From Desulfotomaculum sp. (GTDB lineage Bacteria > Bacillota > Desulfotomaculia > Desulfotomaculales > Nap2-2B), in the NCBI GenBank assembly GCA_003513005.1, contig DOTD01000050.1, positions 15,002 to 79,001 of the forward strand: a stretch of 64,000 nucleotides of DNA, in the 5' to 3' direction. Every line of letters begins with the position of its first letter. Positions within the stretch are counted from its first letter, which is position 1. Positions 25,702-33,413 of the stretch are shown here, piece after piece. Both the position numbers and the translations under genes were made by a program. Below the pieces are notes generated by a model. The model searched no databases. It had not been told where the DNA came from and saw only the letters and a program-made list of their open reading frames with translations.

Positions 25702-26256
25702 ATGGGTCAAGTAAGGGAAGTGCAGCCTGTAAAAATCCTGGCAGGGCTACTTTCCCGGGATGTATCATTGTTTGAAACCGTTAAATTTGAACTGGAAAGA
25801 GAGTGGGGGCCGGTTGACCAGCAAAGTGAACTGGTGGAGTTTAATTTCACCAGGTATTACGAACAAGAGTTGGGCAGTGACCTCAAACGTTTGTTTATAA
25901 GCTTTGCCGGACTTGCCGATCCCGGCCGTCTTCCCGAAATGAAACTGCTTGCCAACCATATCGAAGATAAGCTGGCAGTTGACGGCCGGCGCAGGGTGAA
26001 TATTGATCCTGGTTACATTACCCCGGCAAGGCTGATCCTGGCCACGACCAAGGATCACGCCCACAGGGTCTACCTGGGCAGGGGTATCTATGGCGACCTC
26101 ACCTTGATTTATTCGCATTCGCAGGGCAGTTTCAAACCTTTGCCCTGGACGTATCCCGACTACTGCAGCGAGGAGTACGCGGCTTACTTCAAACGTGTGC
26201 GCGAGTTGTGCCGGGAACAGCTCCGTATTTCAGCCTCCATCATTTTCAAGCGGTGA
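25702..26256 (+). CDS. DUF4416 family protein
   Basis: A 184-residue protein recognised as DUF4416 by its layout: an N-terminal VKILAGLLSRD, SFAGLADPGRLPEMKLLANH in the middle, then the conserved RRVNIDPGYITPARLILATT and RVYLGRGIYGDLTLIYSH. The family is common in Clostridia and sulfate reducers and has no assigned function. Start behind GGCGAGGAGGCG. It lies between the mreB remnant and the bbs promoter and is probably a single-gene transcript. Confidence 0.82.
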   Translation: MGQVREVQPVKILAGLLSRDVSLFETVKFELEREWGPVDQQSELVEFNFTRYYEQELGSDLKRLFISFAGLADPGRLPEMKLLANHIEDKLAVDGRRRVNIDPGYITPARLILATTKDHAHRVYLGRGIYGDLTLIYSHSQGSFKPLPWTYPDYCSEEYAAYFKRVRELCREQLRISASIIFKR

Positions 26257-26280
26257 TTTCTAGTTGACTGTTAACTGCGC

Positions 26281-26319
26281 TTGACAAGCTATGACTGAGT
26301 TGTTAAACTTATGTTTAAC
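26281..26319 (+). promoter_or_regulatory. Promoter and candidate operator of the bbs operon
   Basis: TTGACA (26281-26286), 17-base spacer, TAAACT (26304-26309). Overlapping the -10 box is the perfect inverted repeat GTTAAAC (26302-26308) - TTAT - GTTTAAC (26313-26319). A further GTTAAC sits just upstream at about 26270. An operator at this place would suit a repressor sensing a pathway CoA ester (inference). Confidence 0.6.
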
Positions 26320-26362
26320 TAAATAATTATCTAAAAAAACAAAAAAAAGGGAGGAGTAGTTC

Positions 26363-26776
26363 TTGGCAGAACAGGTTGTATTTCATCCGGATATCCTTAA
26401 AATCCCTGAGGGAGGGGAAAAGCCGTACTTAGTTGCCTATAAATGCTCGTGTGGTTCGGCATGGTTCCCCAAGTTGCCGTTTTGCCCGAATTGTTGGTCA
26501 GACAAGCTGGAGCCGATGCCGCTCAGCAAGACAGGAAAACTTTATACCTATACAATAGTTGCTATCCCACAGCCGGGTCTTCAAGCCCCGTTAGCTTATG
26601 GATTTGTTAATTTCCCGGAGGGTGTGAGCGTCTGCGCCCAGATTGATGTTACAGGCGACCTTGAAACGATTCAAAAAGCGCTCCATGTCGATATGGATGT
26701 TGAAGTGACAGCGGGAGTTATCCGCAAGGATAAAGATGGAAACGAGACCATCAGCTACAGGTTTAAGCCGATTTAA
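26363..26776 (+). CDS. bbsA: Zn-ribbon/OB-fold thiolase partner, BbsA-like
   Basis: A 137-residue DUF35-type protein: a rubredoxin-like zinc ribbon (CSCGSAWFPKLPFCPNC, residues about 29-45; a CxC...CxxC spacing) followed by an OB-fold beta barrel (GKLYTYTIVAIPQPG, LAYGFVNFPEGVSV). In toluene degraders BbsA is the zinc-finger subunit of benzoylsuccinyl-CoA thiolase BbsAB and lies first in the operon, as here. TTG start with GGGAGGAG upstream. The bbs call depends mostly on the eight-gene order. Confidence 0.8.
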   Translation: MAEQVVFHPDILKIPEGGEKPYLVAYKCSCGSAWFPKLPFCPNCWSDKLEPMPLSKTGKLYTYTIVAIPQPGLQAPLAYGFVNFPEGVSVCAQIDVTGDLETIQKALHVDMDVEVTAGVIRKDKDGNETISYRFKPI

Positions 26777-26860
26777 GAGGATTTTAAATTTAAGAGAATT
26801 TTAATGCAATATCAAAAAGTCAATAACAAACATAGCTAATAATTAAAGGGAGGTCAAAAG

Positions 26861-28024
26861 ATGTCAAGAGCAAGAGATGTTTATATAATTGGAGCGGGCA
26901 TGACCCAATTATTCAGAAAAGCTCCGATGCCTCTGGATGAATTAGGCAGACAGGCTATATTTGCGGCGGTAAAAGACGCCGGAATCAACTTTAAAGAGAT
27001 AGGATCGGTAGTCGTAGGGAACATGGGCGGGCTGTCAGGCGCCATCTGCATCGGACAGCGGATTGCCTGCTCCCTCGGACTCGGCGGCGTTCCCATGATC
27101 AACGTTGAAAGCGCCTGCTCAAGCGGCGCCATGGCTGTCAACAAGGCGGCCGAGCACGTTGCCGATGGCACATGCGATATAGCCCTGGCCGTTGGTGTTG
27201 AGCATCTTTCTTCCGTCAGGGCCGGCGGAACTGCTTTCGCTCCTGATTCAAGAGACCCGGAAGGTTTGCAGGGAGCAACCATGCCTGGCATTTACGCAAT
27301 GAGAACCCGCCGTTACATGCATGAGTTCGGCGCCACGCTTGAGGATATGGCGCTTGTTGCAGTAAAGAACCGCAGGCACGCGATGAATAACCCCTATTCT
27401 TCCTTCAGAACCCCGATCACTGTAGAAGAGGTCGTCAACGCCAGAATGGTCTCCGACCCGCTTACCCTTTTAATGAGCTGCCCCAATGCCGACGGCGGCG
27501 CCGCCGTTGTCGTGGCGACCAAGGAAGTAGCTGAGAAACTGGGCAAAAAGATGGTCAAGATTGCGGCCAGCCACATTACTTCCGGTATTTTCAAGAATTC
27601 ATTCAGAGATTTTACGGAAATGGAAATCACCATCCGCGGCGCTAAGGAGTCCTATGAAGAGGCAGGCCTTGGACCCGACGACATTAGCATGGTTGAATGC
27701 CACGACGCGTTCGTCATCGGTGAAGTCTTATACCTGGAAGCCATGGGATTCTGCGGGCATGGGGAGGCTATACCCTTCCTGAAGAGCGGTCAGTCCGATT
27801 ACGGCGGGAAGGTAGTCTTCAGCCCGAGGGGCGGTTTGCTGTCCTGCGGCCATCCGACAGGATGCTCGGGAACCGCTCAAATCGTAGAGGCCACCTGGCA
27901 GCTGCGCGGCGAAGCCGGAGACCGTCAGGTACCGGGCTGCAAAGCAGCATTAACACACGTAACAGGCGGTGGAGTGTACGGTCTGGATAACGCAGCCTGC
28001 ACCATACATATTCTAACTAATTAG
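26861..28024 (+). CDS. bbsB: Thiolase, BbsB-like (benzoylsuccinyl-CoA thiolase)
   Basis: 387-residue thiolase of the SCP2/acetyl-CoA acetyltransferase-like branch that works with a zinc-OB partner. The nucleophilic Cys sits in NVESACSSGAMAVN near residue 86; the His of SCGHPTGCSGTAQIVE lies near 330; the final conserved segment is THVTGGGVYGLDNAACTIHI. In the bbs pathway BbsAB cleaves benzoylsuccinyl-CoA with CoA to benzoyl-CoA and succinyl-CoA. A related fumarate-adduct substrate, such as that of methylnaphthalene or xylene degradation, is possible. Confidence 0.83.
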   Translation: MSRARDVYIIGAGMTQLFRKAPMPLDELGRQAIFAAVKDAGINFKEIGSVVVGNMGGLSGAICIGQRIACSLGLGGVPMINVESACSSGAMAVNKAAEHVADGTCDIALAVGVEHLSSVRAGGTAFAPDSRDPEGLQGATMPGIYAMRTRRYMHEFGATLEDMALVAVKNRRHAMNNPYSSFRTPITVEEVVNARMVSDPLTLLMSCPNADGGAAVVVATKEVAEKLGKKMVKIAASHITSGIFKNSFRDFTEMEITIRGAKESYEEAGLGPDDISMVECHDAFVIGEVLYLEAMGFCGHGEAIPFLKSGQSDYGGKVVFSPRGGLLSCGHPTGCSGTAQIVEATWQLRGEAGDRQVPGCKAALTHVTGGGVYGLDNAACTIHILTN

Positions 28025-28039
28025 TAAGGGGATGATCGA

Positions 28040-28801
28040 ATGAGTGTCAAAGTTAAAGACAGGGTCGCCCTTATTACCGGCTCCGGAAGCGGAATTGGTG
28101 AAGGCGTAGCCAAAAGGCTTTCCCAAAATGGGGCCAAGATAGTTATCAACGATGTAGTGCAAGACAAGATCGACAGAGTCGTGGAAGAAATCAAGGTAGC
28201 CGGCGGCGAAGCTATCGGCATGAACATCGACATTACCAAAAAAGATCAGGTCGACGAGATGTTCAAAAAGACAGTTGAGACTTTCGGCCGGATCGATATT
28301 CTGGTTAACAATGCTGGAGTGTCAAGGGACAAAGGCATTTTGAAGTTGACCGAAGCGGACTGGGATTTTGTACTAGATATCAATCTTAAAGGGCAGTTCT
28401 TCTGCTGCCAAGGCGCGATAGGTTACATGAGGGAGCAAAAATTTGGCCGGATCGTTAATATTTCTTCCCGCGCCTGGCTGGGCGGGGTCGGTCAAGCAAA
28501 CTACGCCGCTTCCAAAGGCGGGGTGGTCAGTCTCACCCGGACTCTGGCTTTAGAGCTGGCCAGGTTTGGGATCAATGTCAACTGCATATGCCCTGGCTTA
28601 ATCAAAACACCGCTTTACGATGCTTTGACCGAAGAACAAATCGCTAACTTAGTTAAGGCGCAGCCGATGGGCGCAATTGGGAATCCTTCTGATATAGCCC
28701 AGGGCGTATTGTTCTTTGTGGATGACGATGCCGGGTACGTTACCGGGCAGGTTATCTTTATCTGCGGTGGAAGAAGCCTGTGGAGCTCTTTATCCGTATA
28801 A
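28040..28801 (+). CDS. bbsC: Short-chain dehydrogenase/reductase, BbsC-like
   Basis: SDR of 253 residues with the dinucleotide loop ALITGSGSGIGEG near 10-22, NNAGVSRDKG near 89, and the catalytic Ser and Tyr-Lys in NISSRAWLGG...NYAASKGG (Tyr near 156). In toluene pathways BbsCD oxidises the hydroxyacyl-CoA intermediate to benzoylsuccinyl-CoA, and one subunit of the described complex is a pseudoenzyme. Here the cofactor loop and catalytic residues of this subunit all look intact. Follows bbsB by 16 bases. Confidence 0.8.
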   Translation: MSVKVKDRVALITGSGSGIGEGVAKRLSQNGAKIVINDVVQDKIDRVVEEIKVAGGEAIGMNIDITKKDQVDEMFKKTVETFGRIDILVNNAGVSRDKGILKLTEADWDFVLDINLKGQFFCCQGAIGYMREQKFGRIVNISSRAWLGGVGQANYAASKGGVVSLTRTLALELARFGINVNCICPGLIKTPLYDALTEEQIANLVKAQPMGAIGNPSDIAQGVLFFVDDDAGYVTGQVIFICGGRSLWSSLSV

Positions 28802-28818
28802 AGCGAGGAGGGTAGAAA

Positions 28819-29565
28819 ATGCAAATAAAAGACAGAGTAGCGCTGATTACCGGGTCCGGAGGCGGAATAGGCGAAGGAATAGCCAAGGCAATGGTCAATG
28901 AAGGCGCCAAGGTAGTTATTTTGGATATCGTACAGGCCAGTGTGGACCGCGTCGTAGGCGAGCTTAAAGCGGCCGGCGGTGAGGCCATCGGTGTTGTCGG
29001 GGATATAACCAAAAAAGATGAAGTCGACGCGATGTTCAAAAAGGCCGTTGACACCTTCGGCAGACTCGACATCCTGGTTAACAACGCCGGTATTGCCAAG
29101 GACAAAGGGTTCCTGAAAATGACTGAATCAGACTGGGACGCCGTCCTAGCTGTTAACTTAAAGGGAATGTTTTTATGCACACAGGCTGCAATGGGGTACA
29201 TGCGGGAGCAAAATTACGGACGGGTTATCAACATTTCCTCCCGTGCCTGGTTGGGTGGCATCGGACAGGCCAATTACTCCGCTTCCAAAGGCGGAGTGGT
29301 CAGTCTGACCCGTTCTCTGGCGCTGGAAATGGCCAAACGGGGAATTACAGTTAACTGCGTTGCCCCCGGCCTGACCAACACACCACTGTGGCAGGCGCTG
29401 CCGGAGGAGACCAGAGCACGCCTGACCAAGGCGCAGCCCACACAGACAATAGGTAGTGTTTACGACATCGCCCGCGGCGTAATCTTCTTTGCCGCCGACG
29501 GGTCCAGCTACATTACCGGCCAGGTAGTTTATATCTGTGGAGGCAGAAGCCTGTACGCAGGCTGA
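28819..29565 (+). CDS. bbsD: Short-chain dehydrogenase/reductase, BbsD-like
   Basis: SDR of 248 residues, a close paralogue of the preceding gene (both share RAWLGG.GQANY.ASKGGVVSL). Cofactor loop ALITGSGGGIGEGIAK, NNAGIAKDKGF, and the YxxxK pair in NYSASKGG are present. Expected partner of the preceding subunit in the oxidation of 2-(hydroxyaryl-methyl)succinyl-CoA with NAD. The two genes probably arose by tandem duplication, as in other bbs operons. Confidence 0.8.
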   Translation: MQIKDRVALITGSGGGIGEGIAKAMVNEGAKVVILDIVQASVDRVVGELKAAGGEAIGVVGDITKKDEVDAMFKKAVDTFGRLDILVNNAGIAKDKGFLKMTESDWDAVLAVNLKGMFLCTQAAMGYMREQNYGRVINISSRAWLGGIGQANYSASKGGVVSLTRSLALEMAKRGITVNCVAPGLTNTPLWQALPEETRARLTKAQPTQTIGSVYDIARGVIFFAADGSSYITGQVVYICGGRSLYAG

Positions 29566-29585
29566 TCCAAATAATTGAAAAGCTG

Positions 29586-29623
29586 CAGAAAAGGGGTTGC
29601 CAATATAGCGGACCCCTTTTCTG
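29586..29623 (+). terminator. Intercistronic hairpin between bbsD and bbsE
   Basis: Perfect 12-base arms CAGAAAAGGGGT (29586-29597) and ACCCCTTTTCTG (29612-29623) with a 14-base loop; the right arm contains CCCCTTTT. No T tract follows the stem, so partial termination or mRNA stabilisation is more likely than full termination. A copy of the same hairpin precedes the truncated bbsE copy at 34769-34804. Confidence 0.65.
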
Positions 29624-29667
29624 TGCTATATTCGAAGAAAACAAATTATTAGAGGTGAAAGAGTAAT

Positions 29668-30888
29668 ATGGGTTCGCTATCAGACATCAGGGTACTTGAG
29701 TTCGCCAGCCCATATGGCGGCTACGCAGGTAAGATGTTTGCCGATCTAGGCGCTGACGTGATCCACATCGAACCACCGGAAGGGGATCCGACAAGGTTTG
29801 TTTGGCCTTTTTACAAGGACAAGCCCGATCGGGAAGGAAGTTTAAAGTATCTTTACCACAATACCAGCAAACGCGGCATGGTACTTGATATAACCAGACC
29901 GGAAGGGCAGGAAGTATTTTTAGAGCTTGTCAAAACCGCTGACATTGTTATTGAGGCTTTTAACCCCGGGTTTATGGAATCCCTGAGCCTGGGTTATGAA
30001 ATTTTAAAAAAAGTAAACCCCAAGATCGTTTATGTTTCGATCACACCTTTTGGTCGGGAAGGTCCCTACGCAGATTTTCCGGGGTCAAACCTGACTGTAA
30101 GCGCGCTGGCCGGATGGCTGTATTTAGCCGGTACCGGCAACAACAAGCCTGCCCTGGCCTATGGTGAACAGGCCTATATGATGGCCTTTTGTTATGCCGC
30201 CAGCGGAGCTATGGCTGCTTTTTACGATGCGGAAGCGACCGGCGAAGGTCAGGTTGTTGAAATTTCCATGCAGGAAGCAGTGGTTACCGCCTGCGAGAAC
30301 GCCTGCCAGTACTGGGATCTTGAAAAGATCGAACGCAGGGCGACCGAGGAAATCGAGGCCGGCAGGAATGTTTACGAATGCAAGGACGGATATGTCAGCG
30401 CCATGTTCTCCATGGGTGACAACCGTTACCTCTGGGATCCGTTCTGGCAGTGGATGAAAGACGAAGGGCGTCCCGACCTAGCGGAAATTTTCGGCAGTGA
30501 AGACTTCAGAGGCCGGGCCTACAGGGCTACAGACGAAGCAAAACAGATTTTCAGGGAAAAAGCCGAGCCGTTTATCAAGCAGTTTGACAAAACATACATA
30601 TACATTGAAACTCAGAAAAGGCGCACTGTCTGCTACCCGGTTAACGATCCCAAGGACGTATATGAAAATGAACAATTGAACTACCGGAACTATTTCAAGA
30701 AGCTCTACCATGAGAGCCTGGGCGGGGAAGTTACCTATCCCGGCGAGGTCTATTACCTGGAAAAAATGGAATGGGGCTTGAAGCCTGCGCCGACGTTCGG
30801 CCAGCACACAGTAGAAATTTTAAAGGAACTGGGCTATGCCGACGAACAGGTCGGTGCTCTAAAGGAAGGGGGTGTAGTAATTGGCTAA
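29668..30888 (+). CDS. bbsE: Family III CoA-transferase subunit, BbsE-like
   Basis: CaiB/BaiF-type CoA-transferase, 406 residues. In the bbs pathway BbsEF moves CoA from succinyl-CoA to benzylsuccinate, the activating step. The N-terminal DIRVLEFASPYGGYAGKMFA and LGADVIHIEPPEGDPTR are typical of the fold. The region that should hold the catalytic Asp reads AYGEQAYMMAFCYAASGAMA, with no Asp at the aligned place, so this is probably the non-catalytic subunit of a heteromer. It overlaps bbsF by 8 bases, which supports coupled synthesis. Confidence 0.82.
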   Translation: MGSLSDIRVLEFASPYGGYAGKMFADLGADVIHIEPPEGDPTRFVWPFYKDKPDREGSLKYLYHNTSKRGMVLDITRPEGQEVFLELVKTADIVIEAFNPGFMESLSLGYEILKKVNPKIVYVSITPFGREGPYADFPGSNLTVSALAGWLYLAGTGNNKPALAYGEQAYMMAFCYAASGAMAAFYDAEATGEGQVVEISMQEAVVTACENACQYWDLEKIERRATEEIEAGRNVYECKDGYVSAMFSMGDNRYLWDPFWQWMKDEGRPDLAEIFGSEDFRGRAYRATDEAKQIFREKAEPFIKQFDKTYIYIETQKRRTVCYPVNDPKDVYENEQLNYRNYFKKLYHESLGGEVTYPGEVYYLEKMEWGLKPAPTFGQHTVEILKELGYADEQVGALKEGGVVIG

Positions 30889-32101
30889 GCCGATATTAGA
30901 CGGAATTGTTGTCTGCGACTTCTCCTGGGTGGGAGCGGGTCCTATTACTACACAGAACCTTGGGATGATGGGCGCCACGATAATTCACATCGAAACGCAC
31001 AAGCGTCCGGAGATTTTAAGGATGACGCCGCCGTTTAAAGACAGAAAGCCCGGAGTCGAAAGAAGCGGCTACTTTTCACCGAGGAATGCCAACAAGCTGG
31101 GCCTTTCCCTGGATTTATCCAAGCCCGAAGCTATTGAAGTAGTCAAACGCCTTCTTACAATAAGTGACATTGTCATCAACAATTTTTCCTTCGGTGTCAT
31201 GGACAGATGGGGGCTGAGCTATGAAGATGTTAAGAAGATTAAGCCCGATATCATCTATATTGAAATGCCGCCGCAGGGAAGGACCGGGCCGCACAAGGAC
31301 TTCATGGCTTTCGGAGCGCTGATCAACGCCCTTGTCGGGGCTACCTTCCTAACCGGGCATCCCGATCAGAAACCGTCCGGAACAGGCACCAACTATACCG
31401 ATCACGTTCCTGTTCCCGGCCACCTTACCTTTGCTATTATGGCGGCTTTAAGGCACCGTAGAAAGACCGGCGAGGGGCAGTTCATTGAGTTGGCCCAGTC
31501 ACAGGCCGGGGTTAATATGGTATCAGCTATACCCGTAATGGACTATGCGGTAAACGGGCGGATCCAGCAGAGGATGGGAAACCGCCACCTTGAATTAGCT
31601 CCCCATAACTTATATAACTGCAAAGGAGAAAGAAACTGGATTGCCATTGCGGTATACAATGACCAGGAATGGGAATCCCTGAAGAAAGTTATGGGCAACC
31701 CGGAGTGGGCCAACAATCCGAAGTTTGCTACGAATGAGGGCAGGAAGGCCAACGAGGACGAACTGGACGCCAAGATTGAAGAGTGGACCTCCGCCAAGTG
31801 GCACAGGCAACTGATGGACGAACTTGTCAAGGAGGGTGTCCGCGCCGGGGTGGTGCACAGCTGCCGCGACGTCACCGAAGACTACAACCTTGTGCAAAGG
31901 GGATTCTGGACATACCTGATGCATCCTGAAGCAGGCGTGGCGCTTTATAATCATAGTCCCATGAGAATGTCCAAGGCGCCTGTACTTTCAACTACGCCTG
32001 CCAACATGATCGGGCAGCACAACCAGCAGGTTCTGCGCGATCTTTTAAAATACACCGATGAAGAAATTAAGGAAATGGAAGAAAAGGGTGTACTTAATTA
32101 A
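30881..32101 (+). CDS. bbsF: Family III CoA-transferase subunit, BbsF-like
   Basis: Second CaiB/BaiF CoA-transferase subunit, also 406 residues. It keeps the catalytic aspartate in NYTDHVPVPGHLTFAI near residue 174, followed by KTGEGQFIELAQSQAGVNM. Other fold marks are FSWVGAGPITTQNLGMMGA and PDIIYIEMPPQGRTGPHKDF. Together with BbsE it should form the succinyl-CoA:benzylsuccinate CoA-transferase. TTG start inside the end of bbsE behind GGGGGTG. Confidence 0.83.
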   Translation: MAKPILDGIVVCDFSWVGAGPITTQNLGMMGATIIHIETHKRPEILRMTPPFKDRKPGVERSGYFSPRNANKLGLSLDLSKPEAIEVVKRLLTISDIVINNFSFGVMDRWGLSYEDVKKIKPDIIYIEMPPQGRTGPHKDFMAFGALINALVGATFLTGHPDQKPSGTGTNYTDHVPVPGHLTFAIMAALRHRRKTGEGQFIELAQSQAGVNMVSAIPVMDYAVNGRIQQRMGNRHLELAPHNLYNCKGERNWIAIAVYNDQEWESLKKVMGNPEWANNPKFATNEGRKANEDELDAKIEEWTSAKWHRQLMDELVKEGVRAGVVHSCRDVTEDYNLVQRGFWTYLMHPEAGVALYNHSPMRMSKAPVLSTTPANMIGQHNQQVLRDLLKYTDEEIKEMEEKGVLN

Positions 32102-32152
32102 TCTTTGAAATTAGTCTTTGAAAAGATGTAAGTTAAGGAGGTTGTTTGCTTA

Positions 32153-33358
32153 ATGGATTTTACCTTACCCGAAGAATTCGTGATGCTTAAAAAGATGGTC
32201 CGCAAGTTTACCGAGAATGAAATAATGCCGCTGGAGATGACTGTAATCGAACGAGAATCCGAACGGGGCTTTGAAGCGAAAGCGTCAATTCCCCCCGAAG
32301 AGGAGAAGAAGATCCTGGCCAAAGCCAAAGACCTCGGCCTCTGGGGTATAGACGTGCCGGAAGAGCACGGCGGGCAGGGCTTGGGCATGCTGGCAAAAAT
32401 GCTTGTGGAAGAGGAAATGGCCAGGTCCATCTGCTGGATCTTCCTTCCTCCGGATTCCCCAAACCTGGACTTCCTCGCCAACGCCTGCAGGCCGGAACAG
32501 TATGAGGATTACTTGCTCCCATACTCGCGTGGTGAGAAGACCTCCGCATTAGCCCTTACCGAAGCCAACGCCGGCAGCGACGCCGCCGGCATCCAGCTGC
32601 GGGCGGACCGCAAGGGAGACAAATGGGTTCTAAACGGGACCAAGCTCTGGATCAGCTTTGGCCCCAAGGCGGATTTCTTTATTATAATCGCTGTAACCGA
32701 CAAGGTGAAGAAGCAGAGGGGCGGTTTTACCGCTTTCCTGGTCGACAAGGGCACCCCTGGCTTCACAATTTTGCGCAACATACCGTGCATCGGCGACATG
32801 CTTGTTTACGAGCTGCTTCTGGAAGATGTGGTTCTTGATGACAGCAAGGTGCTCGGTGAAGTGGGGCAGGCTTTTGTTCCCCTGCAGAACCGTCTTGGCG
32901 TGAGAAGAATTGAACTGGCTGCAAGATGCTGCGGCGCCGCTACCAGGTGCATGGAACTGATGCTTACCCAGGCCAGAGTCCGGGAGACTTTCGGCAAGCC
33001 TATCGGGGACCGTCAGTTTATCCAGGGGATGATTGCTGATTCGACAGTCGAAATACACGCTGCGCGCTTGATGGTTTACCACGCGGCCAGCAAGTACGAT
33101 TCCGGTGAAAAGGACCTGCGCGTCGAGGGCGCGATGACGAAGGTATACGGTACCGAGATGCTGCAGAGAGTCTCTGATAAAGCGATCCAGATGCACGGAG
33201 CGCTCGGTTTGAGCAAAGAGATGGTTCTTGAGTACATCTACCGTCTATGCCGTGTCTGGCGTATTGTGGAAGGCCCCTCCGAAATTCACCGCTGGCTGAC
33301 GGCCAGACAGATTATTAGAAGTGAAAAGCCTTATGAAACTATAGTAGGAATGCTGTAA
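32153..33358 (+). CDS. bbsG: Acyl-CoA dehydrogenase, BbsG-like (benzylsuccinyl-CoA dehydrogenase)
   Basis: 401-residue FAD enzyme. It keeps the classical catalytic Glu in WRIVEGPSEIHRWLTA near residue 373, unlike the two dehydrogenases around etfBA. Other motifs: LTEANAGSDAAGIQLRA and GTKLWISFGPKADF. In the bbs pathway it oxidises (R)-benzylsuccinyl-CoA to phenylitaconyl-CoA with ETF as acceptor; etfBA about 11 kb upstream could serve. Start ATG 32153; AAGGAGG lies upstream. Confidence 0.85.
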   Translation: MDFTLPEEFVMLKKMVRKFTENEIMPLEMTVIERESERGFEAKASIPPEEEKKILAKAKDLGLWGIDVPEEHGGQGLGMLAKMLVEEEMARSICWIFLPPDSPNLDFLANACRPEQYEDYLLPYSRGEKTSALALTEANAGSDAAGIQLRADRKGDKWVLNGTKLWISFGPKADFFIIIAVTDKVKKQRGGFTAFLVDKGTPGFTILRNIPCIGDMLVYELLLEDVVLDDSKVLGEVGQAFVPLQNRLGVRRIELAARCCGAATRCMELMLTQARVRETFGKPIGDRQFIQGMIADSTVEIHAARLMVYHAASKYDSGEKDLRVEGAMTKVYGTEMLQRVSDKAIQMHGALGLSKEMVLEYIYRLCRVWRIVEGPSEIHRWLTARQIIRSEKPYETIVGML

Positions 33359-33413
33359 ATAATAGCTGTAAATAATATTTGTAAATAATATTAATGAATA
33401 AGGAGGTAAAATT

